64,000 nt of DNA from Microbulbifer agarilyticus S89 (GCF_000220505.1 NZ_AFPJ01000036.1:124001-188000), one strand, 5' to 3'; counted from the first letter of the stretch, positions 17,901-26,586 are shown. Numbers and translations: made by a program. The notes: a model not told the origin generated them from the sequence alone.

Positions 17901-19880
17901 ATCGGTCAGGCCGGGGCCGCCACCTTTGGCGAAGTTCATCAGGTAGACGGTGCCGTTGTGCTCCCAGGCGTGGACTTCGTGATCCCAGCCGGAGGTGGCG
18001 ACCTTCTGCTCAAAAGCCCAGGTACCATCGGCCTGTTTCTCACCGCGCCACACGCCCTGGGTACCACCCGTAGAACTGAAGAACACCACATCTTCATTGG
18101 TAGGGTGGGGTGCAATGGTGCGCGCGCTGCGCGCATCGCTATTGCTCAAGCCCTCGTAAATCAGGGTGACCGGCAGCTCCTCGCCGCGGGCGTGATAGTC
18201 CAGCGCGCGTCCGATGTCTTCCACCATGTACAGGCCGTAGTTGGAGGAGAACATGAATACCTTGGCCGGGTTCACCGGAGACACCGCAACATCACGCAGC
18301 ACACCTTTGGGTAGACCGGCTTTTGCAGAAGGGCCGCCGGCAAGTTCCACCCATTGGTCACTCGGGTCGTGATTGACGAGTTTTTTCGCCCACAAGCGAC
18401 CGTTTTGTGCGCCGCCGCCGTAGCCGGACGTGGCCTGGGCAACCACCGTGGGGGTGCCCCAGGCGTCGGCAATGTCCATCGCCTGTACGTCGGACAGGTT
18501 CAACCCACCCGCACGACGGTGCTGCATGTTGCTCCAGGAAATTCCCCCATCCCAGCTCTCTACCAGGCCGTTGTCCGCCTGGCCCTGGATCACGTAGTTA
18601 TCGTGCACCGCGACATCATAGGTGTAGGTACTTTCGGTGCCCTTGCCGGCGTAGGTCGGCCAGGGAGTGTCGTACCACCACACCTGAATATTGTTGTTCG
18701 GTGTGGAGTACTTGTTGTACCAGGTAAAGTTGTCACTACTGGCGTCGTGACTGGCATAAAACATGGTCTGGTTGGTGGTGGACCAGACACCGCGCTCCCA
18801 ACCGCCGGTGGCCGGCGTGTAGTGGGCAAATCGCGCGTTTGGTGGGTTGGCAAAATCCCAACCCATGTCGTAACTGCCATCGTAGGCGTCCCAAATTTTC
18901 TGCCAGTAAAACTGATCCAGGGTACCGTCCGCACTCCAGTTGAAGGTCCCCTCGTAAAGACCGAAGCGGTCTTTCACCGCGCCGAGCAATACTTTGTGGC
19001 TGTCGCCGGTCGAGCGTGGGTCCACCTCCGGATACCAGTAACGACGGTTGCCTTCGAGGCCTCCGGTAATCTGCTGCCAGCTGATATTGTCGGTGCGCGT
19101 GGCGTACAGCAGCCAGTTGCTGTTATAGCGCACGTCCGCCACATCGGTGGAGTAGCTCGCGTACAGCACCTTGCCATCTGGGCTCACTGCCACGCCGCGG
19201 TTGCGCGGGCGGTCACTGGCCGGGTTGGGCAGGCGAGTCCAGTTGAACCCCGCATCGGTACTCTTGAACACACCTTTGTTGGATCCCAGGTACACAACTT
19301 GCGGGTTGCTCGAGTCGAAACTGACGGTGTAGATGTTGCGGTCGCGGGCCGTGTCGCTGCTGAAAGTGATCTCCTGCCAGCTGGCCCCGCCGTTTTGCGA
19401 CAGGAAGATGGTGCCGGGGCCGGTGCTGGACTCACCGAACTTGCCGATAAAGTCGTCATCGTCGCGCCAGCCGGGTGCGGCAATAACATGACTGGGGTTG
19501 TCGGGCTTGAACGACACGGCGCCTATGGAGCGGTTTTCGGTTTCCGGCACTAGACGGTAGCTTGCACCACCATCGTTTGAGGTGTGCAGGCCATACAGTG
19601 TGCCCACGAACACCTCGTCGGAATCGCCGGGTTTAACGGTGACAGAAAACACCCGGTTATTTACCAGGTGGCCGGTGATGTGCCAGTGCTCGCCGTTGTC
19701 GATACTTTTATATACACCTTCCATATCCGAGGCCATATACACCACGTTGGCCTGGTTGGGGTCGGCTACCACATCCTGGACTTGACCGCCCGCGCCGGGA
19801 TTCAGGGGTTCCCAGTGCTGTTGGGCGAAACTCGGCTGCAGGCATAGCATGGCTATGCTGCCCAATAGAAGTTTTCTCAT
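14916..19880 (-). CDS. Large secreted BNR/sortilin-like beta-propeller enzyme with FN3, CBM-like and poly-Ser linker
   Basis: A 1654-residue secreted protein (signal peptide 1-19). Residues about 20-785 form repeated BNR/Asp-box units (SIDNGEHW, SNDGGASY, SQNGGASW, STDAGFNW, SWDGGISW, STDEGETW), like GH74 or sortilin-type propellers. Then an FN3 domain (about 800-885), a jelly-roll module with a CBM4/9-like look (about 895-1055, beginning CEPVNLTPDGHFSG), a poly-Ser linker (about 1058-1127), three FN3 domains (1127-1400) and an unrecognised C-terminal module with an internal duplication (1413-1654). Poly-Ser linkers are typical of Cellvibrio, Saccharophagus and Microbulbifer enzymes. The catalytic specificity is unknown; the GH125 partner suggests alpha-mannan. 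Confidence 0.8.
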   Translation of the reverse strand: MRKLLLGSIAMLCLQPSFAQQHWEPLNPGAGGQVQDVVADPNQANVVYMASDMEGVYKSIDNGEHWHITGHLVNNRVFSVTVKPGDSDEVFVGTLYGLHTSNDGGASYRLVPETENRSIGAVSFKPDNPSHVIAAPGWRDDDDFIGKFGESSTGPGTIFLSQNGGASWQEITFSSDTARDRNIYTVSFDSSNPQVVYLGSNKGVFKSTDAGFNWTRLPNPASDRPRNRGVAVSPDGKVLYASYSTDVADVRYNSNWLLYATRTDNISWQQITGGLEGNRRYWYPEVDPRSTGDSHKVLLGAVKDRFGLYEGTFNWSADGTLDQFYWQKIWDAYDGSYDMGWDFANPPNARFAHYTPATGGWERGVWSTTNQTMFYASHDASSDNFTWYNKYSTPNNNIQVWWYDTPWPTYAGKGTESTYTYDVAVHDNYVIQGQADNGLVESWDGGISWSNMQHRRAGGLNLSDVQAMDIADAWGTPTVVAQATSGYGGGAQNGRLWAKKLVNHDPSDQWVELAGGPSAKAGLPKGVLRDVAVSPVNPAKVFMFSSNYGLYMVEDIGRALDYHARGEELPVTLIYEGLSNSDARSARTIAPHPTNEDVVFFSSTGGTQGVWRGEKQADGTWAFEQKVATSGWDHEVHAWEHNGTVYLMNFAKGGGPGLTDGNNWQVLLSTDEGETWSKAFTPADAMSIRPTSNLVWWDAVGDRFGFAGKGGSAAYADKLLVSYYDHSLQVGYGVFLGTIQSNGSVTWEDITGDMHFSGMTGSRFIETDGMMRIYSATPGAGLWRTDMPALPLPAKPASAPASPSSLSGNLDAPTNTINLSWNDAADNEQGFRIERSTSGGRYMTVGQVGTNTTSYTDFDLAGYTDYTYRVYAFNDAGESGYSNSSTTTSGEPVIPPVPCEPVNLTPDGHFSGSMGGWNLYVNSGAGAVAAGTTGVESGFGEGDALHVAISQASNTNDVQLQRGFGKLEPGKKYALMFTAKSAAARSIEVKIHQASSPWWNIKNADVLQLTTSPQTFTLFYEPDVDFGNLNLGIFLGGNTAEVWIDDVSLQQYCEQTGGSSSSSSSSSSSSSSSSSSSSSSSSSSSSSSSSSSSGSSSSSSSGGGSTSSSSSSSGGSTSSSSSGGSGSFGPPAVITVDVLSATSAQISWSEVTDAVTYDVQRQIASESIWRKAEYDIADTSVVINGLEESGTYRFRVKSRNAAGQATTWTTSGQYTLSDAITLETPQNLNATAQSSSTIALAWDAVVNAESYEVQRRIAGGSWATIATPAGAAATDSGLSAETTYEYQVRAISGSIQSDWSAPASATTQVEASGEFGPPTGLVVEVLSSTSVRLSWNTVVDAVTYDAQKQLQGDIWRKGEYDITGTSVVLDGLTAGETYTFRVKSRRASGQASTWTTSTAIVVDGGQAQVTEQPATSSEGEQPARAAISLSFSSHAFLAEGISLGGTLHNIAVSLDQASYGAGSGHKAYIKPEDYKLQVTPQLASGKITCPGIDGPGLKGFDGADAINGVQCQWKSAPGDNADIVPFALALTTSGGDASPYFKGINEDGKTLRGAIAPIDSTGAPTGESFALNLTLDQLSYRNGSSHKAWLKAEYAGHGLDTSALDNGVRIVSCNHGMTTHQVDGIYGQKPVVTCEWKRGNGDQPSWNQGSVVLQ
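16497..16711 (-). repeat. Low-complexity poly-serine-coding repeat
   Basis: About 70 codons are almost all Ser (AGC, AGT, TCC, TCG in recurrent hexa- and nonanucleotide patterns), with scattered Gly and Thr. It lies in the linker between the CBM-like module and the FN3 array. The near-repetitive DNA could vary in length between strains by slippage. Confidence 0.9.
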
Positions 19881-20008
19881 GATCGCCTACTTATTATTTT
19901 TGTGAGTGTGCGGGCCGGCGCTCGGCCCCCGAGTGGTCATCCACTTCTGGCACGGCTACCGAAACAGCAGGCAGCAGACAGCATCGGGAGACCGGTACTG
20001 CGACGATC

Positions 20009-20036
20009 AGTATATTTCAAAAGCAATCACAATCAA
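20009..20036 (-). promoter_or_regulatory. Predicted sigma-70 promoter of the beta-propeller/GH125 operon
   Basis: Read on the minus strand: TTGATT (20036-20031), a 16-base spacer and TATACT (20014-20009). Transcription would begin near 20002, leaving a leader of about 120 bases before the start codon at 19880. The AraC-type regulator gene just beyond is the natural candidate for control here. Confidence 0.5.
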
Positions 20037-20174
20037 CTCATATCGAATCAAAAGTACGCACCACGGGTGTTATTGTGCGCCAATGGGCAACTTCGGCGGC
20101 CGCTGAGGCGATAGAGATGGTTGGCTGGGGCGGGGGGCACTTTTGCAAACAAAGCTAACGGCAGCTTCCTGCCG

Positions 20175-21443
20175 TCAGCCTTTTGTGGCGGTGTGCTGCA
20201 GTTTGTAGGCGCGGGGGGTGCAGCCAGTAAATTTCTTAAAGTTGGTGTAGAACACCGATTCCGACTTGAATCCGGAGTCCAGGGAAATCGCGAACATGGT
20301 GCGATTGGCGGTGTCTTTTGAGGTAAGCAGCCGCTGCGCCTCTGCCACCCGGCGTTCGTTAATGTACTCGTTGAAGCGCTTGCCCACGTGCTGGTTAAGG
20401 ACTTTCGACAGATAGTAAGAGGGCACGCCAAGGGCTTCTGCGAGGTCCTTTTCTGACAGTTCCGCGTTCAGGAACATGCGCTTTTCATCGAGCAGCCGGT
20501 TGAGTTTCTCGATACAGGCTTGCGCCTGTGCATCGGGGATTTGGGGGCGTTGTGTGCTGGTGGTTGTCTCCGTTGGCGACGACTGCGCAGGGGCCGGTGC
20601 GCTGGCCACGGGAGCTGGTTGCTTGGGGCTTGCGAAAACGGTCGTTGGTGCTCGTAATTCCTCGTCATCGTTCACAGATTGAGCGCTCGCCTCTGCAGTA
20701 GTTGCGGTGTTTTCAAACCAATCCCGATTGAGCACCTCGGGATAGCGCATAAAGAAAAGTTGCGCCCCGGTAATAATCACCAGATTGGTGCCAATAAACA
20801 CCGTGTCTTTGGCGGTGCGGACAATATCCATAATCTCTGTGCCGAGGATAGAGTGGAATCCGAACACGAAGATATTGAATATGCTCTTCAGAAGTAGTGC
20901 GCCGATCAGGAAATCCAGTAGTGTAATCAGGCGAAACTCATGGTTACGCCTTCCGCTCTTTCGCTCACGAATTGAAAATAGGCACAGGGATAGATAGACC
21001 AGATTCGAGAGCATGATCGCGCAGAGCACGGCCACATGTTGAGGCTGATCGATGTAGTTCTCGTATTGGAAGGGGCCGGCGTAGCCCAGCTCGTAAAGGA
21101 AGAAGTAGGCCAGAAACAGGGTTGCTGGAACAAAGTGGAACAAGTCACGGAGGCAAAAATGCTCACGCAGTAGATAGCGATAGTAGAGGTACAGCACCGG
21201 ACCATAGCAAAGGCCGATGGCATCTGAGACGAACACGTATTCCGGGTGGGTCAGACGAAAATCAGTGAAAACCAGTAGGTACTGAAACACCGCGTTTATA
21301 CCGGTGAACAGAAAGAACAGCGCTAAAAAGATATTTGCCACACAGCGATTCACCACCAGAATAAGCTGGCTCATGATCACAGACTGAACACTGGCCCATA
21401 GATAGAGTGGAGTGAACAAAAGAAGCAGAGAAGGGCTATACAT
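20175..21443 (-). CDS. Membrane-bound AraC-family transcriptional regulator
   Basis: A 422-residue protein with about seven hydrophobic segments in residues 1-240, then a variable Pro/Ala/Thr-rich linker (about 265-315) and a C-terminal AraC/XylS helix-turn-helix pair (about 325-420). Conserved parts are LSEKDLAEALGVPSYYLSKVLN and the second helix ending FYTNFKKFTGCTPRAYK. Regulators of this architecture commonly control polysaccharide-use genes in marine Gammaproteobacteria. It lies directly upstream of the beta-propeller/GH125 pair on the same strand and probably activates it. The signal sensed by the membrane domain is unknown. Confidence 0.85.
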   Translation of the reverse strand: MYSPSLLLLFTPLYLWASVQSVIMSQLILVVNRCVANIFLALFFLFTGINAVFQYLLVFTDFRLTHPEYVFVSDAIGLCYGPVLYLYYRYLLREHFCLRDLFHFVPATLFLAYFFLYELGYAGPFQYENYIDQPQHVAVLCAIMLSNLVYLSLCLFSIRERKSGRRNHEFRLITLLDFLIGALLLKSIFNIFVFGFHSILGTEIMDIVRTAKDTVFIGTNLVIITGAQLFFMRYPEVLNRDWFENTATTAEASAQSVNDDEELRAPTTVFASPKQPAPVASAPAPAQSSPTETTTSTQRPQIPDAQAQACIEKLNRLLDEKRMFLNAELSEKDLAEALGVPSYYLSKVLNQHVGKRFNEYINERRVAEAQRLLTSKDTANRTMFAISLDSGFKSESVFYTNFKKFTGCTPRAYKLQHTATKG

Positions 21444-21474
21444 GGCTGCGCTGATGAATGTTATTAGATTCGCT

Positions 21475-21951
21475 TCAGGCCGGCTTTTTGCTCGCTACCG
21501 CTTGCTGACAACCGTAAGCAAACACAATACCCGCTATCAAACCCGCCAGGCATTGTCCTATAAGCCCCCACACATCCCGTGTACTGGCGATCAGGCTCAC
21601 ATGAAAGATCGGGTGCATCGCAGCAAAGAAAGCCAGATAAGCAAGCACTCCACCAATCGGGTAAACAACCGCAGCAGGCAAACCGGTAAAACGACGCAGC
21701 AAGCCCATCATCAAAAAGCCGATTGCCAGCCCGACGGCAATAACCGTTCCATAACCGGGCAGCAAGCCGGCGATATCCCGCCCGGTAGCCACAAGTCGAT
21801 CCTGCCAGCCGATCTGTACGCCGAGATCAGTCAGGCCTGACAGAACTACCTGAGTATGAATGATGCTGCTTAACAGAAAGGCCACGATTACCGCCACCAG
21901 ATAAGACAGCAAGACGATCGATTTACGTACAACGGGTTTTTCTTTATCCAT
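21475..21951 (-). CDS. Four-TM integral membrane protein, hypothetical
   Basis: A 158-residue protein beginning MDKEKPVVRKSIVLLSYLV, with about four hydrophobic segments and a short Lys-rich tail. The ATG at 21951 is preferred because residues upstream of it in the open frame are Pro/Arg-rich and not membrane-like. No family is recognised with confidence. It ends 31 bases before the AraC-type regulator gene on the same strand and could share its transcript. It is divergent from the sugar dehydrogenase gene. Confidence 0.7.
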   Translation of the reverse strand: MDKEKPVVRKSIVLLSYLVAVIVAFLLSSIIHTQVVLSGLTDLGVQIGWQDRLVATGRDIAGLLPGYGTVIAVGLAIGFLMMGLLRRFTGLPAAVVYPIGGVLAYLAFFAAMHPIFHVSLIASTRDVWGLIGQCLAGLIAGIVFAYGCQQAVASKKPA

Positions 21952-22071
21952 AGTGCGACTATCGCACAAGTTTGACGTCACGCGAAGGTTTGGAGGGGGT
22001 TCCGGTCTCATCCTCTGTAGTGGCAATTGGTTCTGCGTTATAGTTTTCGCAACCATAAATGGAGTGCGCAA

Positions 22072-23214
22072 GTGCCAAATAGAGTCAGTGTATGGGCGGG
22101 CCTAATATCCCTCGCTCTATGTTCCGCCCTCGCGATGGCTACCCCCCCGCACGATGTACCGGTGCGAGAGGCGATCAACAGTGATGCCTTTACGATTACC
22201 GAGTTGAATACAGACTTGCAGCTGCCTTGGGGGCTGTCCTTCCTGCCCGACGGCCGCATGCTGGTGGCGGAGCGCGGTGGGCGCCTGGTAATGCTGGACG
22301 CGGATGGCAGCAACCTGCGTGAGATTGCGGGGCTTCCGGAGATCTACGTAAAAGGCCAGGGGGGGCTGTTTGAAGTACTGCCCGCTCCCGATTTTGCGCA
22401 AACCGGCGAAGTGTTTGTCTCGTATGCGCATGGCACCGACAAGGCCAATGGCACACGCATTAGCCGGGCTATCCTGCGCGACGCGCGCCTGCAGGATCTG
22501 CAGCCGATATTCACCGTCGAGCCACTCAAGGATACCCCGGTGCATTTCGGGGGCCGTATGACCTTCCTGCCCGATGGCACCTTGCTGCTGACAACCGGTG
22601 ACGGCTTCGATATGCGCGAGGATGCGCAAAAGCTGGATGGCCTGTTGGGCAAGGTCGTGCGCATCAATCGCGACGGCAGCGTGCCGGCGGATAACCCCTA
22701 CGCGAGTAGCCAGGGTGCGGGCGCCAAGGTTTGGACCTACGGCCATCGCAACCCGCAGGGGCTGGTGTACGACGCGGCCAGCGACAGCGTAATAATGCAT
22801 GAGCATGGTCCTGCCGGAGGCGATGAGGTCAATATCCTGCAGGCGGGCAAAAACTACGGTTGGCCGGTTGCCACCTACGGTAAGGATTACTCCGGTGCAA
22901 TTATTTCACCGTTTACTGAGTACGAGGGTATGGAGTCGCCTCTCATGCACTGGACTCCGTCCATTGCTCCGGCAGGCCTTGCCCTTTACCGAGGCGAGCT
23001 GTTTCCGCATTGGGATGGCGATCTGCTAGTAGCGGCTCTGGCTGCGCGTCATTTGCGGCTGGTAGAGATGGAAGATGGCAAGCCAATTGCACAGCAGGAA
23101 CTGCTTGCGGATCTTGAAGAGCGCATTCGTGATGTGCGGGTGGGCCCGGATGGTGCTATTTACCTGCTGACCGATAGCGACCAGGGCAAATTACTGAAAC
23201 TCCAGCCGCGCTGA
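22072..23214 (+). CDS. Periplasmic PQQ-type sugar dehydrogenase (glucose/sorbosone dehydrogenase family)
   Basis: A 380-residue six-bladed beta-propeller of the GSDH family (YliI/Asd-like aldose sugar dehydrogenase). The signal peptide spans about 25 residues (ending ALAMA). Family motifs: LPWGLSFLPDGRMLVAERGGRL, GGLFEVLPAPDF, HFGGRMTFLPDGTLLLTTGDG, WTYGHRNPQGLVYD and HEHGPAGGDEVNIL, the last two forming the PQQ and calcium site. It oxidises aldoses with PQQ. The GTG at 22072 has GGAG 8 bases upstream. It is followed after 52 bases by the amidohydrolase gene. Confidence 0.9.
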   Translation: MPNRVSVWAGLISLALCSALAMATPPHDVPVREAINSDAFTITELNTDLQLPWGLSFLPDGRMLVAERGGRLVMLDADGSNLREIAGLPEIYVKGQGGLFEVLPAPDFAQTGEVFVSYAHGTDKANGTRISRAILRDARLQDLQPIFTVEPLKDTPVHFGGRMTFLPDGTLLLTTGDGFDMREDAQKLDGLLGKVVRINRDGSVPADNPYASSQGAGAKVWTYGHRNPQGLVYDAASDSVIMHEHGPAGGDEVNILQAGKNYGWPVATYGKDYSGAIISPFTEYEGMESPLMHWTPSIAPAGLALYRGELFPHWDGDLLVAALAARHLRLVEMEDGKPIAQQELLADLEERIRDVRVGPDGAIYLLTDSDQGKLLKLQPR

Positions 23215-23266
23215 TCACTGCAAAACGTCCGCCGACGATAATTAAACAAAACACCCAGGTGCCTAA

Positions 23267-24544
23267 ATGTCACTCAAAACTTACCTCCGCCGCTCTGCCA
23301 TCATGCTCGGCTTATTCAGCGCTCCAGCGCTGGCGATTACTCACATTAGCGCCGACCGCATGATCGACGTGGAAACCGGCAAGGTTATCGAAGCCCCGGT
23401 GGTTACCGTAGATGGCAACCGGATCACCGCAGTCACGGCCAATGGTGAAGTGCCCGAGGATGCGATTCGCCTGCCAGGCACTACTTTGGTGCCTGGGCTA
23501 ATGGATATGCACGTACATCTTACGGGGGATGCGCATACCCATGGCTACCGTCGCCTGGCGGTATCTTCCGTGCGCTCGGCGCTCACCGGGGCCAAGAATG
23601 CCCGCATCTCGCTGGATAAAGGTTTTACCACCATGCGCAACCTGGGAGCGGGTGGCTACGCGGATGTGGCACTGCGGGATGCGATTAATGATGGCGATAT
23701 TCCGGGGCCGCGCCTGTTCGTTTCCGGTCCGTCGATCGGCATTACTGGTGGGCACTGCGATAACAACCTGCTGCCGGCGGAATACGATGCGGTCGGTGGC
23801 GGCGTTGCCGATGGCCCCTGGGCGGTGCGGGCCAAGGTGCGTGAAAACCTGAAGTACGGGGCCGACCTGATCAAGCTGTGCGCCACCGGTGGTGTTATGT
23901 CCAAGGGCACCGAGCCGGGCGCCCAGCAGCTGGCACTTGAAGAAATGCAGGCGGCGGTGACCGAGGCACACAACCGTGGCACTACCGTGGCGGCACATGC
24001 GCACGGCACTGCCGGTATCAAAGCTGCCATTCGTGCGGGTGTGGATTCTGTGGAGCACGCCAGCTTCCTGGATAAAGAGGCGATCCGCCTGGCGAAAAAG
24101 CACGGCACCGTGCTGTCCATGGACATTTACGTAACCGAGTACATTCTGTCCGAGGGCGAAAAGGCGGGCATTCTGCCGGAGAGCCTGGAGAAGGAGCGTC
24201 GTGTTGGTGGCAAGCAACGTGAGAGCTTCCGCTACGCGGTGGAAGCCGGCGTGAAAATGGTCTTCGGTTCCGATGCGGCGGTGTATCCGCATGGCCAGAA
24301 TGCGCGCCAGTTCTCCCGTATGGTGACTTTTGGTATGACACCGCTGCAGGCCTTGCAGGCTTCTACCATCAATGCGGCGGAACTGCTGGGTAAACAGGAA
24401 GACCTGGGCAGTATCCGAGTGGGTAAGCTTGCGGATCTGGTCGCGGTACCAGGTAACCCGCTGGAAGATATTTCCGTAATGGAAAATGTGCAGTTCGTGA
24501 TGAAGGATGGCGAGGTCTTTAAAAATACGCTGAAGAGCTTCTAA
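23267..24544 (+). CDS. Secreted metal-dependent amidohydrolase (imidazolonepropionase-like)
   Basis: A 425-residue protein with a signal peptide (ending APALA). It has the amidohydrolase metal motif DMHVHLTG, a carbamylated-Lys candidate in GADLIKLCATGG, the His ligands AAHAHGTAGIKAAI and VEHASFLD, and the final Asp in VFGSDAAVYPHG. GKLADLVAVPGNPLEDI closes the small beta domain. This layout matches the Xaa-Pro/Xaa-Arg dipeptidase-like amidohydrolases. The substrate is likely a dipeptide or N-acyl amino acid (family knowledge, not proven here). It ends in a strong terminator. Confidence 0.9.
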   Translation: MSLKTYLRRSAIMLGLFSAPALAITHISADRMIDVETGKVIEAPVVTVDGNRITAVTANGEVPEDAIRLPGTTLVPGLMDMHVHLTGDAHTHGYRRLAVSSVRSALTGAKNARISLDKGFTTMRNLGAGGYADVALRDAINDGDIPGPRLFVSGPSIGITGGHCDNNLLPAEYDAVGGGVADGPWAVRAKVRENLKYGADLIKLCATGGVMSKGTEPGAQQLALEEMQAAVTEAHNRGTTVAAHAHGTAGIKAAIRAGVDSVEHASFLDKEAIRLAKKHGTVLSMDIYVTEYILSEGEKAGILPESLEKERRVGGKQRESFRYAVEAGVKMVFGSDAAVYPHGQNARQFSRMVTFGMTPLQALQASTINAAELLGKQEDLGSIRVGKLADLVAVPGNPLEDISVMENVQFVMKDGEVFKNTLKSF

Positions 24545-24562
24545 TTCATCTTTAATTAAGAA

Positions 24563-24606
24563 AGGCCGGTGAGCGACTCAATTGCGAGTTGCTCACCGGC
24601 CTTTTT
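24563..24606 (+). terminator. Intrinsic terminator after the amidohydrolase gene
   Basis: AGGCCGGTGAGC pairs with GCTCACCGGCCT around an inner GACTC/GAGTT stem, followed by five T. It also lies downstream of the convergent sulfatase gene and may serve both strands. Confidence 0.88.
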
Positions 24607-24644
24607 GTATGCACGACTTCTTGTGTAGAGAAAGATAGGAAAAG

Positions 24645-26354
24645 CTAGTGTCCCCAATCACCTCCCTTGTCTGATCCGGGCAAATAGAAGTCGAGATAGT
24701 TTTCTACCGAGAAAGGTAACTCTTCCGTCACTTGCTTGACCCGCTCGGCGATCGCTTTGGTCTCCGGGCGCGCATTGGACAGTCCGGTGTAGGGGATGCC
24801 TTTGGCATTGGGCACATCCGGATATTTCTTTTTCATTAGCTCGTGCCGGGCAACCATGCGGTTAAATTGACCCTGAGTATGAATCAGTGGGGTCAGCTGC
24901 GGATTTTCTTCCCGCGGGTCCATATACAGGTCGAAATAGGCCTCGGGCATACCGGATGCGGCCACATCACCCGCGCCAATCCAGTGGCGTTTATAGCGGC
25001 CTTTTACCGTGGCACCGAGTTCGTGCCCCGCGTAGATAAATACATAGTCGCGCCGGCTGTGGGTGTCGCCCTTCAGCAGCAGAGCGGTTTGGTCGAGACC
25101 ATCCACCACGCGGTCAGTTGGGATATTGTCCTTGGCGCCGCCGAGGCGGGCGAAGGTGGTGTAGAGGTCGGTGACGTGGATGATGTCGCCGACGGTTTGC
25201 CCCTGCTCAATCATTCCGGGCCACCAGGCAAATGCCGGCACTCGCACGCCCCCTTCGGTGAAATCCCCCTTGCCGCCGCGATACAGCATCGGCAGCATGC
25301 CCCAGCCGGTGGGAGGACTGTGGACCATGGGGCCGTTATCTGCCATGGCGATAAACAGGGTGTTCTCCACAATACCCAGCGTTTTGAGTTCTTCCATCAG
25401 CTGGCCAACGAAGTCGTCTACCGCGGGGAAGGCGTCGGCAACCATCAGGCCGGCCACCGAATTTTTTGGATTGTAGACGGCGAGGAAGTTGAGAAAGTTG
25501 GGCCAGTAGGCCACGAAAAATGGCTTTTTTGCTTCTGCATTGCGTCGAATAAAATCGATGGTGCGGCGCTCTGCTTCCGGGTCCAGTTTGGCGAAACACT
25601 CGTTGGATGTACCGCACCATTCTTTGCCTTGCTCTCCCTTTTTGCCCTCGATATTCATTACCCAGCCTTCGGGAATTAATCCGGGGTTATCCAGGCGGTA
25701 GGGGTCCGGCGGATAGATTTCCTTGGCATACCCCAATACGGCATTTACCGCGTTGGCCTGCGGGTTATACAGGGAGGTGATTTGGTTCATTGGGGTAAAC
25801 AGTGCTTCGTCAAACCCCTGGTTGTGTAGGTAGCTTTCTTCGATATCCCCAAGGTGCCCCTTGCCGAAAAATGCGGTGGCATAGCCGCTCTTGGACAGGA
25901 CCTCGGCGATGGTAACTTCCTCCTCGCGCATGCCGGAAAACTCATGGGGCATACCGACAACTCCCATACCGTGGCGCACCGGGTGCCGCCCGGTAAGGAA
26001 GGCGGCACGGGTGGGCGTACAGGAAGGTTCGCTGTACATACGGGTGAAATTGATACCCTCAGCAGCCATTTTGTTGATATTTGGCGTGGTGTAGCCGAAG
26101 TTCTTCTGCAGGGCGGGGAAGCCCACGGCGCCGAATGCGGTGTCATCCCACAGCAGGTACACGATGTTGGGTGGGCGGCCATATTTTTGGCGCAGCTGGC
26201 GGAGTTTTTGATCCAGTTCCTGATCTTCCTGTCTCCATTTATCGCCGTGTTGGAGTTTCAGCACGTAGTACTCGGCGTCGTGCACAATCTTGTCGGCGAG
26301 TGCGGTGAGCGGCAAGAGCATGCTTATGAGGAAAAGGGTGGTGGCGCGCATCAT
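24645..26354 (-). CDS. Arylsulfatase-type secreted sulfatase
   Basis: A 569-residue protein with a signal peptide (MMRATTLFLISMLLPLTALA). The formylglycine motif CTPTR is at residue 112, followed by AAFLTGRHPVRHG. Metal-site motifs are NIVYLLWDDTAFG and FIAMADNGPMVH; FGKGHLGD supplies a catalytic Lys. The CTPTR variant and the long spacing before the first Asp resemble classical arylsulfatases rather than the two glycan sulfatases upstream. The start at 26354 is chosen because it opens the signal peptide and has GGGAAG upstream; the open frame continues further 5' without plausible coding content. Confidence 0.9.
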   Translation of the reverse strand: MMRATTLFLISMLLPLTALADKIVHDAEYYVLKLQHGDKWRQEDQELDQKLRQLRQKYGRPPNIVYLLWDDTAFGAVGFPALQKNFGYTTPNINKMAAEGINFTRMYSEPSCTPTRAAFLTGRHPVRHGMGVVGMPHEFSGMREEEVTIAEVLSKSGYATAFFGKGHLGDIEESYLHNQGFDEALFTPMNQITSLYNPQANAVNAVLGYAKEIYPPDPYRLDNPGLIPEGWVMNIEGKKGEQGKEWCGTSNECFAKLDPEAERRTIDFIRRNAEAKKPFFVAYWPNFLNFLAVYNPKNSVAGLMVADAFPAVDDFVGQLMEELKTLGIVENTLFIAMADNGPMVHSPPTGWGMLPMLYRGGKGDFTEGGVRVPAFAWWPGMIEQGQTVGDIIHVTDLYTTFARLGGAKDNIPTDRVVDGLDQTALLLKGDTHSRRDYVFIYAGHELGATVKGRYKRHWIGAGDVAASGMPEAYFDLYMDPREENPQLTPLIHTQGQFNRMVARHELMKKKYPDVPNAKGIPYTGLSNARPETKAIAERVKQVTEELPFSVENYLDFYLPGSDKGGDWGH

Positions 26355-26470
26355 GGAGTTGCTTCCCATACCAGCTGGTGAATGATTGGTAGCGGCCTCA
26401 GCAGCATTGTCAGCAACATTGAGAGGGCGCACAACATCAGGTGCCAACCGCAGGAGATAACGGGCGAAGT

Positions 26471-26493
26471 TAACCCAACGTTGGCAGGCTAAC
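26471..26493. promoter_or_regulatory. Palindrome upstream of the arylsulfatase, possible operator
   Basis: CCAACGTTGG (26475-26484) is a perfect 10-bp palindrome lying between GTTA and TAAC. It is about 115 bases upstream of the sulfatase start codon. A transcription factor site is a guess from symmetry alone. Confidence 0.25.
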
Positions 26494-26586
26494 TTTAGGA
26501 AACTGTGGGACAGGTGCGCGGAGTCGAGCGCCAGTCAGTGGCCTGCACACTGTAAATGCGGAATTGTAGGGGTGACAGAAAAGCAA

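Noticed and set aside
18354-19553. 399-codon open frame antisense to the beta-propeller enzyme
   Set aside because: No family features or ribosome site; the minus-strand protein has clear repeat domains and a signal peptide.
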